A DNA stretch of 64,000 bases, taken from NCBI GenBank assembly GCA_013141075.1, contig JABFRQ010000001.1:62001-126000 (forward strand). Reading direction: 5' to 3'. Source of the stretch: Methylotenera sp. (GTDB taxonomy: Bacteria; Pseudomonadota; Gammaproteobacteria; Burkholderiales; Methylophilaceae). Both the position numbers and the translations under genes were made by a program. Under the pieces are notes generated by a model that was not told where the DNA came from, searched no databases, and worked only from the letters and a program-made list of their open reading frames with translations. Positions 1 through 10,073 of this stretch are shown in pieces (the first letter of the stretch is position 1; each line of letters opens with the position of its first letter).

Positions 1-34
1 GTTTTGCTACGTATTCGTCTTTTGTACTCATCAT
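1..34 (-). CDS. Start of a partial gene running off the left edge
   Basis: The minus strand carries GGAGT (39-43) a few bases before ATGATG, and the frame then stays open to the window edge, reading MMSTKDEYVAK. The second ATG (position 31) is the likelier start. The opening residues resemble those of small coiled-coil stress proteins of the sll1863-like group (recalled as MSTKDEYV...), but eleven residues are too few to be sure. It lies just downstream of metZ on the same strand. Confidence 0.45.
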   Translation of the reverse strand, partial: MMSTKDEYVAK

Positions 35-62
35 ATTTACTCCATTATTTAGTTGATAAAAA

Positions 63-1259
63 TTACCCTAGTATTGCCAAATCAGCCTTTAAATCTTCTA
101 CATGCTCTAAGCCTACTGCAATTCTCACTAAGCCATCGGTAATGCCTGCCTCTGTCCTCGCCTCAGCTGTAATGCGGCTGTGCGTGGTAGTGGCTGGGTG
201 TGTAATCGTACTTTTTGCATCACCCAAATTTGCGGTAATTGATATAAGTTTAGTTGCATCAATTAACGCCCAAGCGGCTTCTTGCTGGGTTTGGCCTGCT
301 TTTGCTTTCACTTCAAAACTTACAATACCGCCGCCGCTTAGTTGCTGCTTCATTGCTAAAACATGTTGCGGATGCGATGCCAAACCTGGGTAATACACAC
401 GCGCAACTTGTGGCTGTGCTTCAAGCCAAGTGGCGAGTTCAAGCGCACGTTTAGCATGCGCTTCCATACGCACATGCAGCGTTTCTAAACCTTTTAAAAA
501 CACCCAAGCGTTGAATGCGCTCATGGTAACGCCTGCTGTGCGTAAAAAACCGTACACAGGCTCCATCAGCGCTTTAGAGCCTAGCACGGCTCCGCCCAAG
601 CATCTACCCTGCCCGTCTATATATTTAGTGGCAGAATGAATAATAATGTCCGCGCCTAACTCTAACGGGCGCTGAATGGCAGGCGTGCAGAAGCAATTAT
701 CTACCACCAAGTGTGCGCCTGCCTTGTGGGCGATGTCAGCCAATGCTCTAATATCGCACACTTCGGTGAGCGGGTTTGATGGCGTTTCAGCAAAAAATAG
801 TTTGGTTTTAGGCGTAATCGCAGCTTGCCACTCAGCTGGATTTGTCAGTGAAACATAGGTCACTTCTAAACCCCAACGTTTTAAAATATTACTAAACAAC
901 TGCACGCTCGTACCAAAAATGCTACGTGAGGCCACAATATGGTCACCCGCATTGCATAAAGCCATGACGCAGGCGAGGATGGCCGACATGCCTGTAGAGG
1001 TTGCCACGCATTGCTCTGCTCCTTCTAGCGCCGCCAGTTTATTTTGAAACATGGTCACCGTTGGGTTAGTAAAGCGCGAGTAAATATTGCCAGGCTCTGT
1101 GCCGCCAAAGCGCGCTGCTGCTTGTGCTGCACTATTAAAGCGGAAGCTGGAATTTAAAAATAAGGCTTCAGAATTCTCGCCATATGCTGTCATCTCGCTG
1201 CCTGCGCGTACGCTTAAAGTTTCTGGGTGGTATTGGTTTTTTGTCATCATCATTCTCAT
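63..1259 (-). CDS. metZ: O-succinylhomoserine sulfhydrylase
   Basis: A PLP enzyme of the Cys/Met metabolism family. It makes homocysteine directly from O-succinylhomoserine and sulfide, a late step of methionine synthesis in the cytosol. The 398 residues cover the whole fold. The PLP lysine lies in SATKYIDGQGR, the typical MetZ form, and the cofactor-binding segment GMSAILA comes earlier. The reading frame opens MRMMMTKNQ, with several ATG codons in a row; MTKNQ is a reasonable true start, so the first four residues are uncertain. It follows purF on the same strand, as in many betaproteobacteria. Cystathionine gamma-synthase is the main alternative; MetZ is favoured by the active-site segment and by the purF neighbourhood. 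Confidence 0.9.
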   Translation of the reverse strand: MRMMMTKNQYHPETLSVRAGSEMTAYGENSEALFLNSSFRFNSAAQAAARFGGTEPGNIYSRFTNPTVTMFQNKLAALEGAEQCVATSTGMSAILACVMALCNAGDHIVASRSIFGTSVQLFSNILKRWGLEVTYVSLTNPAEWQAAITPKTKLFFAETPSNPLTEVCDIRALADIAHKAGAHLVVDNCFCTPAIQRPLELGADIIIHSATKYIDGQGRCLGGAVLGSKALMEPVYGFLRTAGVTMSAFNAWVFLKGLETLHVRMEAHAKRALELATWLEAQPQVARVYYPGLASHPQHVLAMKQQLSGGGIVSFEVKAKAGQTQQEAAWALIDATKLISITANLGDAKSTITHPATTTHSRITAEARTEAGITDGLVRIAVGLEHVEDLKADLAILG

Positions 1260-1271
1260 TTTTAGGGCATT

Positions 1272-1312
1272 AAAAAACCCGTAGTAGCTTACGCCAAAAC
1301 GGGTTCTTTTTT
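1272..1312 (-). terminator. Hairpin with T-runs between purF and metZ
   Basis: AACCCGT (1276-1282) pairs with ACGGGTT (1299-1305) across a 16-base loop, with A and T runs outside, so it can terminate on either strand. On the minus strand it ends the purF transcript or acts as a leader hairpin shortly before the metZ start. The spacing would also allow attenuation of metZ. Confidence 0.65.
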
Positions 1313-1401
1313 AAACTCGCTTTAGCTGTATTTATTATGCGCCCGCAAGCTGAGTAAGACTTTGTTTAAGTTAAGTCACTCAAATCAGCGCAAGTTAATG
1401 T

Positions 1402-1420
1402 TAAGCCTAACTTAGGCTTA
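1402..1420. repeat. Small perfect palindrome after purF
   Basis: TAAGCCTAA and TTAGGCTTA form an inverted repeat around a single C, 15 bases after the purF stop codon. There is no T-run after it. It may protect the purF mRNA end; its function is unknown. Confidence 0.4.
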
Positions 1421-1434
1421 CGTCAAGCAAGCAA

Positions 1435-2970
1435 TTATTCGGTGACTTCTTCCAAACTATCAATCAAGTTTAAATCCATTTGGGTGCTAGCATTCGCTGG
1501 TTTTTGCTTTTTATTCACATCGCCTCGGGCGGCTTCAATGTTGGCTAAATACGCGTCATTGATGTCTCCTGTAACGTATTTTCCATCAAAACATGAGCAA
1601 TCAAAATCTTCAATTTTTGGATTATTGCGCTTAACGCCAGCAACCAATGCGTCTAAATCTTGGTAAATCAGCGCATCTGCGCCAATTTCTTGGCAGATTT
1701 GTTCATCGGTGCGGTCTGTAGCAAGCAACTCATCACGGCTAGGCATGTCAATGCCATACACATTTGGATAACGCACTGGCGGCGCAGCAGAAGCAAAATA
1801 CACTTTATTTGCGCCTGCATCGCGCGCCATTTGTACAATTTGTTGTGATGTTGTGCCGCGCACAATGGAATCATCCACCAATAACACGTTTTTACCTTTA
1901 AATTCTATGCCAATCGGGTTGAGTTTTTGGCGCACTGATTTTTTGCGCAAAGCTTGGCCTGGCATAATAAACGTGCGGCCAATATAACGGTTTTTAATGA
2001 AGCCTTCACGGTAATCCAAGCCTAACTCTATACCAAGCTGCAATGCGCTTGGGCGGCTGGTGTCGGGGATTGGGATGACCACGTCTATGTGCTTATCTGG
2101 CCACTCGCGCTTAATTTTTTCGGCCAAGCTCTTACCCATATCTAGGCGAGTTTGGTATACAGAAACATCATCAATCACAGAGTCTGGGCGCGCTAAGTAA
2201 ACATATTCAAAAATACATGGGTTTAGTTTGGCGTTGTCGCTACATTGGCGGCTATAAAATTGGCCGTTCATGTCAATAAACACGGCTTCGCCAGGCGCTA
2301 CATCTCGCACTAATTTAAAGCCCAATACATCTAACGCCACACTTTCTGAAGCGACTATATATTCTGTACCTAATGCAGTTTCTTGCTTGCCAATCACTAA
2401 TGGACGAATGCCGTTAGGGTCACGAAATGCAAGTAAGCCAAAGTTAGCAATCATGGCAACCACTGCATAGGCACCCTTGCAGCGCTTATGCACGCCAGCC
2501 ACCGCATCAAAGGTCATATCAGCATTCAACACAGCATTGCGAGAGGTTCTTTCAATTTCATGCGCAAGCACATTTAACAGCACTTCAGAATCTGAATTGG
2601 TGTTGATGTGGCGTAAATCTTGGCGGAACATCTCAGATTTCAATTGCTCAGAATTAGTTAAATTACCGTTATGACCCAACACAATGCCAAATGGAGAATT
2701 TACATAAAACGGCTGCGCCTCTGCCGCGCTAGATGAGCCCGCCGTTGGGTAGCGCACATGACCAATGCCGATGTTGCCGACCAAGCTACGCATGTGGCGT
2801 GTTTGAAATACATCTTTCACCAAGCCGTTGTTTTTATGCATGAAAAATGTATTGCCATCGGTGGTGACGATGCCCGCAGCATCTTGACCGCGATGTTGTA
2901 GCACCAGCAACCCATCGTACAACAGCTGATTAACTGGGTTTTTACCTACTATGCCAATAATTCCGCACAT
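1435..2970 (-). CDS. purF: Amidophosphoribosyltransferase
   Basis: Catalyses the first committed step of purine synthesis: PRPP plus glutamine gives phosphoribosylamine. The protein opens MCGIIGIVG, so Cys2 becomes the N-terminal nucleophile of the class II glutaminase domain (about residues 2-235) after Met removal. The phosphoribosyltransferase half carries the PRPP loop [13 protein letters not shown] near residues 360-375. The length of 511 aa is normal for the proteobacterial form. There is no propeptide or cluster-binding cysteine pattern of the Bacillus type. It lies after cvpA, the classic cvpA-purF pair, with an 80-base gap. Confidence 0.97.
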   Translation of the reverse strand: MCGIIGIVGKNPVNQLLYDGLLVLQHRGQDAAGIVTTDGNTFFMHKNNGLVKDVFQTRHMRSLVGNIGIGHVRYPTAGSSSAAEAQPFYVNSPFGIVLGHNGNLTNSEQLKSEMFRQDLRHINTNSDSEVLLNVLAHEIERTSRNAVLNADMTFDAVAGVHKRCKGAYAVVAMIANFGLLAFRDPNGIRPLVIGKQETALGTEYIVASESVALDVLGFKLVRDVAPGEAVFIDMNGQFYSRQCSDNAKLNPCIFEYVYLARPDSVIDDVSVYQTRLDMGKSLAEKIKREWPDKHIDVVIPIPDTSRPSALQLGIELGLDYREGFIKNRYIGRTFIMPGQALRKKSVRQKLNPIGIEFKGKNVLLVDDSIVRGTTSQQIVQMARDAGANKVYFASAAPPVRYPNVYGIDMPSRDELLATDRTDEQICQEIGADALIYQDLDALVAGVKRNNPKIEDFDCSCFDGKYVTGDINDAYLANIEAARGDVNKKQKPANASTQMDLNLIDSLEEVTE

Positions 2971-3050
2971 GAATGTAGCCTTAAGTGATTGATTCTAAAA
3001 TATAGTTTAAATATATCGCCCTGACTTTTAAAGTCAGATATATCGCAAAG

Positions 3051-3542
3051 TTATTCGTATTTAATATGTTGAGCAATGCTCACTGGCACCCAAGGCAACA
3101 TGCTAATGACTAGTGCCTCAATTGGCGCGCTAAACATGGCGTTGCGCCAGCGCTCATCTTTTGGCGCGTTTGTTAGGCCTGCTAAAAACACAACAATACA
3201 AACAATTAACACACCACGCGTTAATCCAAAAAAAGCACCTAATAGGCGATTTAGCCAGCCCAAGCCAATTTTCTTAAAAACTGCAGAAAGTGCAATAGCT
3301 AACAAGCTTGTCACTAATAAAGTCGCAAAAAATAATATTAAAAATGCCGCTAATATACGCAAAGATTCATTAGGAATGTCTTTTGGCATCATTGGTAAAA
3401 CTTCACCCATATATGTTTTTGCCACAACAAATGCCGCCACCCAACCAAAAATGGATAAAGCCTCAACCAACAAACCACGCATCACACTCAGTACGATGGA
3501 AAATCCAATAATTGCAAGTACAATATAATCAAAACCTGTCAT
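3051..3542 (-). CDS. cvpA: CvpA family membrane protein
   Basis: An inner-membrane protein named for colicin V production and usually found just before purF, as here. The 163 residues hold about four hydrophobic segments (roughly 5-25, 30-48, 62-85 and 103-123), with Gly and Ser scattered in the helices, typical of the family. Its molecular role is not settled; links to envelope stress and bile or colicin sensitivity are known from other bacteria. The start has a clear N-terminal membrane segment, MTGFDYIVLAIIGFSIVL. It sits 39 bases after the SPOR protein gene and is probably cotranscribed with folC, dedD and purF. Confidence 0.92.
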   Translation of the reverse strand: MTGFDYIVLAIIGFSIVLSVMRGLLVEALSIFGWVAAFVVAKTYMGEVLPMMPKDIPNESLRILAAFLILFFATLLVTSLLAIALSAVFKKIGLGWLNRLLGAFFGLTRGVLIVCIVVFLAGLTNAPKDERWRNAMFSAPIEALVISMLPWVPVSIAQHIKYE

Positions 3543-3581
3543 AACATTTAGCTTTACAGATACATCAATTAACTAAACGCA

Positions 3582-4256
3582 TCAATCATTACTAATCACC
3601 ATGCCTGGCAAACCTGACGCTTTAAGTTTATCAAGTGCATCTGCAGCATCTTGGCGAGAGGCGTATTTGCCAGCTCTGAGCCGAATTTTCTCACCTTTTG
3701 GCGTTGTAATATTCTCTGTATGTGATGCAAAACCAGCGTCTTTTAGTTTGGCTTGCAGTTGTTTTACATTGGCGGGGTCTGAATATACGCCCACTTGAAT
3801 TGTAAAGCTGCCGCTACTTTTTGAAGGTAATTTATCTTCCACTGGTTTTGGTTCTACTCGTTTTGGTTCTACTGGTTTTTTCTCTACGAACTTAGCTTCC
3901 GCTGGTTTTGGTTCGGCTGGCATTAAGTCAACAGTAGTCACTCCTTTTTTTTCAACAGTTTCTTTAGCTTCGGCCTTAATTTCAGGCATTTTTGTCTCGT
4001 CGGCTATTGTAGGCGTGACTGGCGCTTCCACTACTGCCGTGAGCGCTTGTTGTGTGGCATTAGCCTCTACCACAACTTCGGCAGGCTCTGGCATCGTAAT
4101 TTTAATTGCATCTTTAGGCGCAAGTGCTGCGCGGTCTTGCAACATCATCGGTAAAATAATTACCATCAGTAGAACTAGCGCTATTGCACCCACTAGGCGA
4201 CGGCGTGCGCGCTTTTTTAGATTGAGTTCTTGATCATTTGGCAATTCAGGTGGCAT
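3582..4256 (-). CDS. dedD: SPOR-domain cell-division protein, DedD-like
   Basis: A bitopic inner-membrane protein whose periplasmic SPOR domain binds denuded glycan at the division septum. The sequence shows a short basic cytosolic tail (KKRARRR), one membrane helix near residues 23-40, a long linker rich in Pro, Glu, Ala and Lys with repeated EPKPVE-type units (about 55-145), and a SPOR domain at the C-terminus starting near FTIQVGVYSD. The length of 224 aa is ordinary. The order folC-dedD-cvpA-purF is conserved in beta- and gammaproteobacteria. The linker is low complexity and its repeat number may vary between strains. Confidence 0.88.
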   Translation of the reverse strand: MPPELPNDQELNLKKRARRRLVGAIALVLLMVIILPMMLQDRAALAPKDAIKITMPEPAEVVVEANATQQALTAVVEAPVTPTIADETKMPEIKAEAKETVEKKGVTTVDLMPAEPKPAEAKFVEKKPVEPKRVEPKPVEDKLPSKSSGSFTIQVGVYSDPANVKQLQAKLKDAGFASHTENITTPKGEKIRLRAGKYASRQDAADALDKLKASGLPGMVISND

Positions 4257-4301
4257 TGCTGCGTTCCTTAAAGATTGATTTTTGAGCGCGTAATTTCTTC
4301 A

Positions 4302-5630
4302 TTACTGATTCGATAGCAATTGCATCACAATTGAAACAGTGAAAAATGAACCAAAGACGATTATTTTATCATTTTCACCTAAATCTTTATAGGCATCTTT
4401 ACATACTTCTATATCAATGCAAGCCTGCTGATAAGCATCATCAGCACTATCAAAACTTATAATGCGGGCTTTAGGCGCGATGGCTTTAATAGTTAGTACC
4501 AAATCTACCGCTGTAGCACCCCGTGTATGGTCAATACTGGCCACATACCATGTATCAATTTCATCTTTTACAGCCTCAATAACACCACTTATATCTTTAT
4601 CTGCCAGCATTGCAAATACGGCAAAAGTTTTGCCCTGCCTTGCTTCAGCATTAAGTGTTCTAGTATTTTTAAGATTTTCTGCCAGCGCTTTTGCGGCGTG
4701 TGGGTTATGCGCAACGTCTAAAACCACCCAAGGTGATTTTCTAACAGTTTGAAAGCGCCCAGCTAACTGCACTAGGCGCATCGCATTTGCTATTGACGCT
4801 GTAGTCACAGGCAAATTTACTTGCAAAGATTCCACCGCAGCAACCACGCACGCAGCGTTAGCTAACTGATAAGCCCCTTGTAATGCAGGTAGTGGCAGGG
4901 TGTGCAACACTTTCCCATTGTCTAGATACTGCCACTCACTATTACTTAACAAATAGCCAAAATCTTGATGGCTTCGCTTAAATTCTGCATGAATTTCACG
5001 CGCGTATTGCACTAAGCTAGCAGGCGGATTTGCATCACCACAAATGGCTGGGATGTTTTGCCGATAAACACCTGCTTTTTCAAAACCAATTTTTTCTCGC
5101 GTATCGCCTAAAAAATCTTGGTGATCCAAATCCACATTTGTCACAATTGCACAGGTCGGTTCAAACGCATTCACCGCATCTAGCCTGCCGCCCAGCCCAA
5201 TTTCCAATATTACAACATCTAACTTAGATTGTATAAAATGCCACATTGCCGCCAGCGTGCCTACTTCAAAATAGGTTAGCTTAATTTCAGTGTCGCCATT
5301 TGTTCTAGCAGCTTCAACCGCAGCAAATGCCGCACAAAGTGCTTCATCGCTCACCTCTACGCAATTCAACCGCACACGTTCGTTATAACGCAGTAAATGT
5401 GGTGATGTATAACAACCAACTTGGTAGCCCGCTTGCTTATAAACCTGCTCCAGCATGGCGCAGGTTGAGCCTTTACCGTTGGTGCCTGCGACGGTGATAA
5501 TATGAAATTTTGGTTGTAATTGCAGACGTGTAATCATCTGCTTGACCCTATCTAAACCCATGGCGATGGATTTAGGGTGCAGGCTTTCAATATAACTTAG
5601 CCAAGCAGATAAATCTTTAGGCACAGTCAA
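4302..5630 (-). CDS. folC: Dihydrofolate synthase / folylpolyglutamate synthase
   Basis: A Mur-ligase-type ATP enzyme that adds glutamate to dihydropteroate and then extends the polyglutamate tail of folates. The P-loop AGTNGKGST is near residues 48-56, and DVAHNPHA in the C-terminal domain is the family signature. The length of 442 aa is normal. It sits between accD and dedD on the same strand, 25 bases after the accD stop, so it is very likely part of one transcript with accD. Folate is central to C1 metabolism, which is compatible with a methylotroph. Confidence 0.95.
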   Translation of the reverse strand: MTVPKDLSAWLSYIESLHPKSIAMGLDRVKQMITRLQLQPKFHIITVAGTNGKGSTCAMLEQVYKQAGYQVGCYTSPHLLRYNERVRLNCVEVSDEALCAAFAAVEAARTNGDTEIKLTYFEVGTLAAMWHFIQSKLDVVILEIGLGGRLDAVNAFEPTCAIVTNVDLDHQDFLGDTREKIGFEKAGVYRQNIPAICGDANPPASLVQYAREIHAEFKRSHQDFGYLLSNSEWQYLDNGKVLHTLPLPALQGAYQLANAACVVAAVESLQVNLPVTTASIANAMRLVQLAGRFQTVRKSPWVVLDVAHNPHAAKALAENLKNTRTLNAEARQGKTFAVFAMLADKDISGVIEAVKDEIDTWYVASIDHTRGATAVDLVLTIKAIAPKARIISFDSADDAYQQACIDIEVCKDAYKDLGENDKIIVFGSFFTVSIVMQLLSNQ

Positions 5631-5655
5631 CTAAGTATGGCCACGTAATATTAAA

Positions 5656-6519
5656 TTATGCCGCCGCTGGCAAGCGCATTAAATTAGCCAAAATTGAAGC
5701 TAAACGATTACGCATTTCACGCCTATCAATAATTACATCAATCGCACCATGTTCTAGCAAAAATTCAGCACGTTGAAAGCCATCGGGCAAGGTTTCACGC
5801 ACAGTTTGCTCAATCACGCGCGGGCCTGCAAAGCCTATAAGCGCCTGCGGCTCAGCCACAATAACATCGCCCAACATGGCAAAGCTTGCTGATACGCCGC
5901 CCATGGTTGGATCTGTCAACACTGAAATAAATGGCAAGCCAGCTTTACTTAATTGCGTCAATGCAGCACTGGTTTTGGCCATTTGCATGAGCGACATTAA
6001 GCCTTCTTGCATACGCGCACCACCGCTGGCAGAAATACAAACAAAGGCCATTTTATTATCAATCGCGGTTTGCACGCCACGCACAAAGCGCTCGCCAACC
6101 ACTGAACCCATTGAACCACCCATAAATTTAAATTCAAATGCCGCCACAACCACAGGCACGGTTTTAATCGCGCCTTGAATTACAATTAACGCATCAGTTT
6201 CACCCACTGATTTTTGCGATTCTTTAATACGATCTGCATAGCTTTTACTGTCTTTAAATTTTAGCGGGTCAATCGGTTGAACCGACGCACCAATTTCAAA
6301 TTGGCCTTCAGCATCAAGCAGTTGCGCTAAACGATCACGTGCACCAATACGGTTGTGGTATGCACATTTCGGACAAACTTCTGCATTCTCTTCTAAATCT
6401 GTACGATACAAAACCGTTAAGCAGGCTGGGCATTTACTCCACAAACCTTCAGGCACACTTGTTTTGTCGCGCCCAACTACACTTTTAATTTTTTGCGGTA
6501 ATTGATTTAACCAACTCAT
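5656..6519 (-). CDS. accD: Acetyl-CoA carboxylase carboxyltransferase subunit beta
   Basis: The beta half of the carboxyltransferase that moves CO2 from biotin to acetyl-CoA, giving malonyl-CoA for fatty acids. An N-terminal four-cysteine zinc ribbon is visible (Cys30, Cys33, Cys49, Cys52), followed by the crotonase-like fold with [11 protein letters not shown]. The length of 287 aa is typical. It follows trpA by 14 bases, the usual trpFBA-accD-folC arrangement in betaproteobacteria. The gene for the partner subunit, accA, is not in this window. Confidence 0.97.
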   Translation of the reverse strand: MSWLNQLPQKIKSVVGRDKTSVPEGLWSKCPACLTVLYRTDLEENAEVCPKCAYHNRIGARDRLAQLLDAEGQFEIGASVQPIDPLKFKDSKSYADRIKESQKSVGETDALIVIQGAIKTVPVVVAAFEFKFMGGSMGSVVGERFVRGVQTAIDNKMAFVCISASGGARMQEGLMSLMQMAKTSAALTQLSKAGLPFISVLTDPTMGGVSASFAMLGDVIVAEPQALIGFAGPRVIEQTVRETLPDGFQRAEFLLEHGAIDVIIDRREMRNRLASILANLMRLPAAA

Positions 6520-6533
6520 ATATAACCCCTTTT

Positions 6534-7346
6534 CTAGCTTAATTTTTGTGCAGAATCTACGGCGACTTTAAGCTCATCCATGAGTGCTGCAACATTACTC
6601 AACAAATTATCATCGTTCGATGCTTCTATCGTCAACACCATGCGGCTGCCCACTACCACTGCATCGGCAATTTCTGCTGTGGCTTTAGCGGTTGCTGCAT
6701 CACGAACACCAAAACCCACGCCCACAGGTAAGTTCGTTTGTTTGCGTATAGAGGCTACGCGTTCTGACACTTCTACAATATCTAAATTTGCCGCGCCCGT
6801 TACGCCCTTAAGCGACACGTAATACACAAAGCCGCTGGCTTGTTTCACAATTAAATCAACACGTTTTGGCTCGGTGGTAGGTGACAATAAAAACACGGGG
6901 TCAATATCACGTGCGCGCAGTTCTTTAACAAAATCACTGCACTCTTCAGGTGGATAATCCACGGTAATCACGCCATCCACATCAGCCGCTTTGGCACGGT
7001 CGGCAAAGGCAATATTACCAATCGCTTCAATTGGGTTGGCATAGCCCATTAAAATAATCGGCGTGGTTTTATCTGTTTGGCGGAATTCTTTCACCATTTC
7101 CAATACTTTCGTTAAGCCAACTTTGTGTGCCAAAGCTCGCTCACTGGCGCGCTGAATAACTGGGCCATCGGCCATTGGGTCAGAGAACGGCACACCTAGT
7201 TCTATCATATCAGCGCCATGTTTCACCAAAGTGTGCAATAAATTTACAGTGTGTTTTGGGTGCGGATCACCCGCTGTAATGTAAGGAATTAGGGCAGTTT
7301 TGCCTTGTTGTTTTAACGCTGTGAATACGGTTTGAATACGGGACAT
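6534..7346 (-). CDS. trpA: Tryptophan synthase alpha chain
   Basis: A TIM-barrel subunit that splits indole-3-glycerol phosphate into indole and glyceraldehyde 3-phosphate and channels indole to TrpB. The signature [10 protein letters not shown] is near residues 19-28, the catalytic Glu lies in [11 protein letters not shown], and the catalytic Asp is in [12 protein letters not shown]. The length of 270 aa is normal. It follows trpB by 28 bases on the same strand and is followed 14 bases later by accD. No leader peptide or attenuator was seen before it, as expected inside an operon. Confidence 0.97.
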   Translation of the reverse strand: MSRIQTVFTALKQQGKTALIPYITAGDPHPKHTVNLLHTLVKHGADMIELGVPFSDPMADGPVIQRASERALAHKVGLTKVLEMVKEFRQTDKTTPIILMGYANPIEAIGNIAFADRAKAADVDGVITVDYPPEECSDFVKELRARDIDPVFLLSPTTEPKRVDLIVKQASGFVYYVSLKGVTGAANLDIVEVSERVASIRKQTNLPVGVGFGVRDAATAKATAEIADAVVVGSRMVLTIEASNDDNLLSNVAALMDELKVAVDSAQKLS

Positions 7347-7374
7347 GAGTGACGCTTTTTAAGTAGTGATGGTT

Positions 7375-8577
7375 TTATAAAGTAATATTAGCTAACTTAG
7401 CGACCGTGTTTATATCTTTATCGCCCCTGCCTGATAAATTCACCAAAATGATTTCATCTTTACGCATGGTTTTAGCCATTTTTTCTGCATGTGCTAGCGC
7501 GTGGCTAGATTCTAATGCTGGAATAATACCTTCAGTACGGCACAAATTATGGAAAGCTGCCATCGCCTCATCATCGGTAATCGCCACATATTCAGCACGT
7601 TTAATATCTTTTAACCAAGCATGTTCTGGGCCCACACCTGGATAATCTAAACCTGCTGAAATTGAATGCGTTTCAATAATATTACCATCGGCATCTTGCA
7701 TTAAATACGTGCGATTGCCGTGCAACACGCCCACTGGGCTGTTGGCGGTGAGTGGCGCGGCGTGCATGCCAGTTTCTAAACCGTGCCCCGCCGCTTCTAC
7801 CCCTATTAAACGTACGTTAGGCACATCAATATACGGGTAAAAAATACCCATTGCATTTGAGCCGCCGCCTACGCAGGCTACGATTGCATCTGGTTGACGA
7901 CCAACCATCTCCATCATTTGTTCTTTAGCTTCAATTCCAATAATCGATTGAAAATCGCGCACCATCATCGGGTATGGATGTGGGCCTGCTACTGTACCAA
8001 TAATGTAAAATGTAGTTTCAATGTTAGTCACCCAATCGCGCATCGCTTCATTAAGCGCATCTTTAAGCGTTTTTGAGCCGCTTTCTACTGGCACAACCGT
8101 TGCGCCTAATAACTTCATTCTAAACACGTTAGGCGCTTGGCGTTTTACGTCCTCAGAACCCATATAAACCACACACTCTAAACCTAGGCGCGCTGCAATT
8201 GTTGCCGTGGCAACACCATGTTGACCTGCACCCGTTTCAGCAATCACACGCGGTTTACCCATACGCTTGGCCAATAATGCTTGACCAATGGTATTGTTAA
8301 TTTTATGCGCGCCCGTGTGATTTAAATCTTCACGCTTTAAATAAATTTGCGCACCACCAATTTTGGTTGATAGTCGCTCAGCATGATAAATTGGGCTTGG
8401 GCGACCAACAAAATGTTTTAAATCATAGGCATATTCAGCTAAAAATACTGGGTCATGACGATATTTTTCATACATCACACGTAGTTCATCAAGTGCTTCA
8501 ACCAAAGTTTCAGCTACAAAAGTACCACCAAATTGTCCAAAATGGCCACGTGCATCTGGCATGTCGTATAACTGCAT
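7375..8577 (-). CDS. trpB: Tryptophan synthase beta chain
   Basis: A PLP enzyme that joins indole and serine to make tryptophan, working as an alpha2-beta2 complex with TrpA. The cofactor lysine is Lys92 in TGAHKINNT, and the phosphate-binding glycine loop GGGSNA is present. The length of 400 aa matches TrpB1-type proteins. It lies between trpF (41 bases upstream) and trpA, forming a trpFBA operon separated from the other trp genes, which is usual in betaproteobacteria. Confidence 0.98.
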   Translation of the reverse strand: MQLYDMPDARGHFGQFGGTFVAETLVEALDELRVMYEKYRHDPVFLAEYAYDLKHFVGRPSPIYHAERLSTKIGGAQIYLKREDLNHTGAHKINNTIGQALLAKRMGKPRVIAETGAGQHGVATATIAARLGLECVVYMGSEDVKRQAPNVFRMKLLGATVVPVESGSKTLKDALNEAMRDWVTNIETTFYIIGTVAGPHPYPMMVRDFQSIIGIEAKEQMMEMVGRQPDAIVACVGGGSNAMGIFYPYIDVPNVRLIGVEAAGHGLETGMHAAPLTANSPVGVLHGNRTYLMQDADGNIIETHSISAGLDYPGVGPEHAWLKDIKRAEYVAITDDEAMAAFHNLCRTEGIIPALESSHALAHAEKMAKTMRKDEIILVNLSGRGDKDINTVAKLANITL

Positions 8578-8618
8578 TCTTAACTCTCCACTTGTTTTTT
8601 CTAGGCTTTTTTCAAAGC

Positions 8619-9236
8619 TTATTTTTTGTAAACTTGCCGCATAAACGCAGCAATTTTTGCAGCATCTTTAATGCCTTTTGAAAGTTCTACACCACCACTC
8701 ACATCTACCGCATAAGGGTTGATTTGCACGATTGCATCTGCCACATTGTCAGCCGTCAATCCGCCCGCTAGTATCACAGGCTTAGTCAATTGTTTCGGAA
8801 TTAAATTCCAATCAAACACATGCCCTGTTCCGCCTGCCATGCCTTCAGTGTAAGCATCTAACAATAAGGCTTTTGCAAAATAGAAATCTTGTGCGTATTG
8901 TACCAAATTTGTGTCAGGCTTAACGCGAATTGCTTTGATAAATGGCAGAGAATAGCTCGCACATTCTGTTGGTGTTTCATCGCCATGAAATTGCAAAAGG
9001 TCTAACTTAACTTTAGAAATCACCTCTTTAATAAAGTGTGGCTCGGCATTTACAAACAAACCAACAACCGTAACAAATGCGGGTATTTGGCTTGCAATTT
9101 CGGCAGCTAAGCTGATGCTAACATTACGTGGGCTTGAGTCAAAAAACACCAAACCAATAGCATCTGCGCCCTGCGCAACCGCAGTTAAAGCGTCTTCTGT
9201 ACGTGTAATGCCACAAATTTTAACTCGGGTTCTCAC
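8619..9236 (-). CDS. trpF: Phosphoribosylanthranilate isomerase
   Basis: Carries out the Amadori rearrangement of N-(5-phosphoribosyl)anthranilate in tryptophan synthesis. It is a small TIM barrel of 205 aa that opens RVKICGITR, with the catalytic Cys in KICG and the catalytic Asp in AVDVSGGVE near the C-terminus. The phosphate-binding segment [11 protein letters not shown] is clear. It is a stand-alone enzyme, not fused to TrpC. It follows truA by 39 bases and leads the trpFBA-accD-folC run. Confidence 0.96.
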   Translation of the reverse strand: MRTRVKICGITRTEDALTAVAQGADAIGLVFFDSSPRNVSISLAAEIASQIPAFVTVVGLFVNAEPHFIKEVISKVKLDLLQFHGDETPTECASYSLPFIKAIRVKPDTNLVQYAQDFYFAKALLLDAYTEGMAGGTGHVFDWNLIPKQLTKPVILAGGLTADNVADAIVQINPYAVDVSGGVELSKGIKDAAKIAAFMRQVYKK

Positions 9237-9275
9237 TCAGCTTTCACCAAAAAATTATTCTGTCGCTATTGTAAC

Positions 9276-10073
9276 TTAAACCAGCGCCTGTAAGCTTGAC
9301 TGGCTCTCTGGCAAGCCCCATTTTTCATCATAGCCCACGCCTGTTAAATACAAACCGCTCGGTGAAAAAGTGGGTGGTGATAAGGTGCGGTCACGTTTCT
9401 CTAGTAATTCTTTGATGTATTCTGGTGGATGTGCACCTTTACCTACGTACACCAACGCACCTATCATGTTGCGTACTTGATGCTGTAAAAAAGCATTAGC
9501 TGAAAAATCAAATCTAAAATATTGACCATTTGCACCTTGACTAAAAATACTCACTTCCGCTTGATGCAAGGTTCTAATCGGTGAACTTGCTTGGCATTCT
9601 GACGCGCGAAACGCGCTAAAATCATGCTCGCCAACTAGACAAGCGGCGGCTTCACGCATCGCCTCAAAATCTAAAGGCAAATGAAACCATCCTGCTTTAC
9701 TTGCCATTAAGGCTGAAGCCACTGCCGCATTGTAAAGTAAATATTGGTAGCTACGGCTACGCGCAGAAAACCTTGCATGAAACTCATTATCTACTTCATG
9801 CGCCCATTCTACCCTTACAGTTTCAGGCAAATAAGCATTCACGCCGCGCACCCATGCGGTAATTGGACGCGTACTTGTTGTATCAAAATGCACAATTTGG
9901 CTAAGTGCATGCACACCAGTATCGGTGCGGCCTGCAGCGTGTATGCGAATAGGATGTAAGGCAATGCTAGCAATCGCCGCCTCTAGTGCATCTTGTACAC
10001 CACAAGCCGATGATTGACTTTGCCAGCCACAAAAAGTGGTGCCCTCATAAGCCACGCGTAAAGCAACTCTCAC
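9276..10073 (-). CDS. truA: tRNA pseudouridine(38-40) synthase
   Basis: Makes pseudouridine at positions 38-40 in the anticodon stem of many tRNAs. The catalytic Asp51 sits in AAGRTDTGVHA. The length of 265 aa is normal. Its start codon overlaps the stop codon of the upstream membrane-protein gene (ATGA), which suggests translational coupling. Placement before trpF and after fimV is a familiar betaproteobacterial layout. Confidence 0.96.
   Translation of the reverse strand: MRVALRVAYEGTTFCGWQSQSSACGVQDALEAAIASIALHPIRIHAAGRTDTGVHALSQIVHFDTTSTRPITAWVRGVNAYLPETVRVEWAHEVDNEFHARFSARSRSYQYLLYNAAVASALMASKAGWFHLPLDFEAMREAAACLVGEHDFSAFRASECQASSPIRTLHQAEVSIFSQGANGQYFRFDFSANAFLQHQVRNMIGALVYVGKGAHPPEYIKELLEKRDRTLSPPTFSPSGLYLTGVGYDEKWGLPESQSSLQALV

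Noticed and set aside
254..858. Plus-strand open frames over metZ and similar long antisense frames over leuC, fimV, glnS, hemN and others
   Set aside because: They lack ribosome sites and recognisable protein features, and lie opposite genes with strong motif evidence.
1660..1874. Short frames on both strands inside purF
   Set aside because: Entirely within the PRPP-binding half of purF; composition follows the codon pattern of the real frame.
3841..3925. Tandem-looking GGTTTTGGTTCTACT units in the dedD gene as a possible CRISPR or minisatellite
   Set aside because: They encode the EPKP/EPKRVE linker of a SPOR protein; there are no spacers and units are degenerate.
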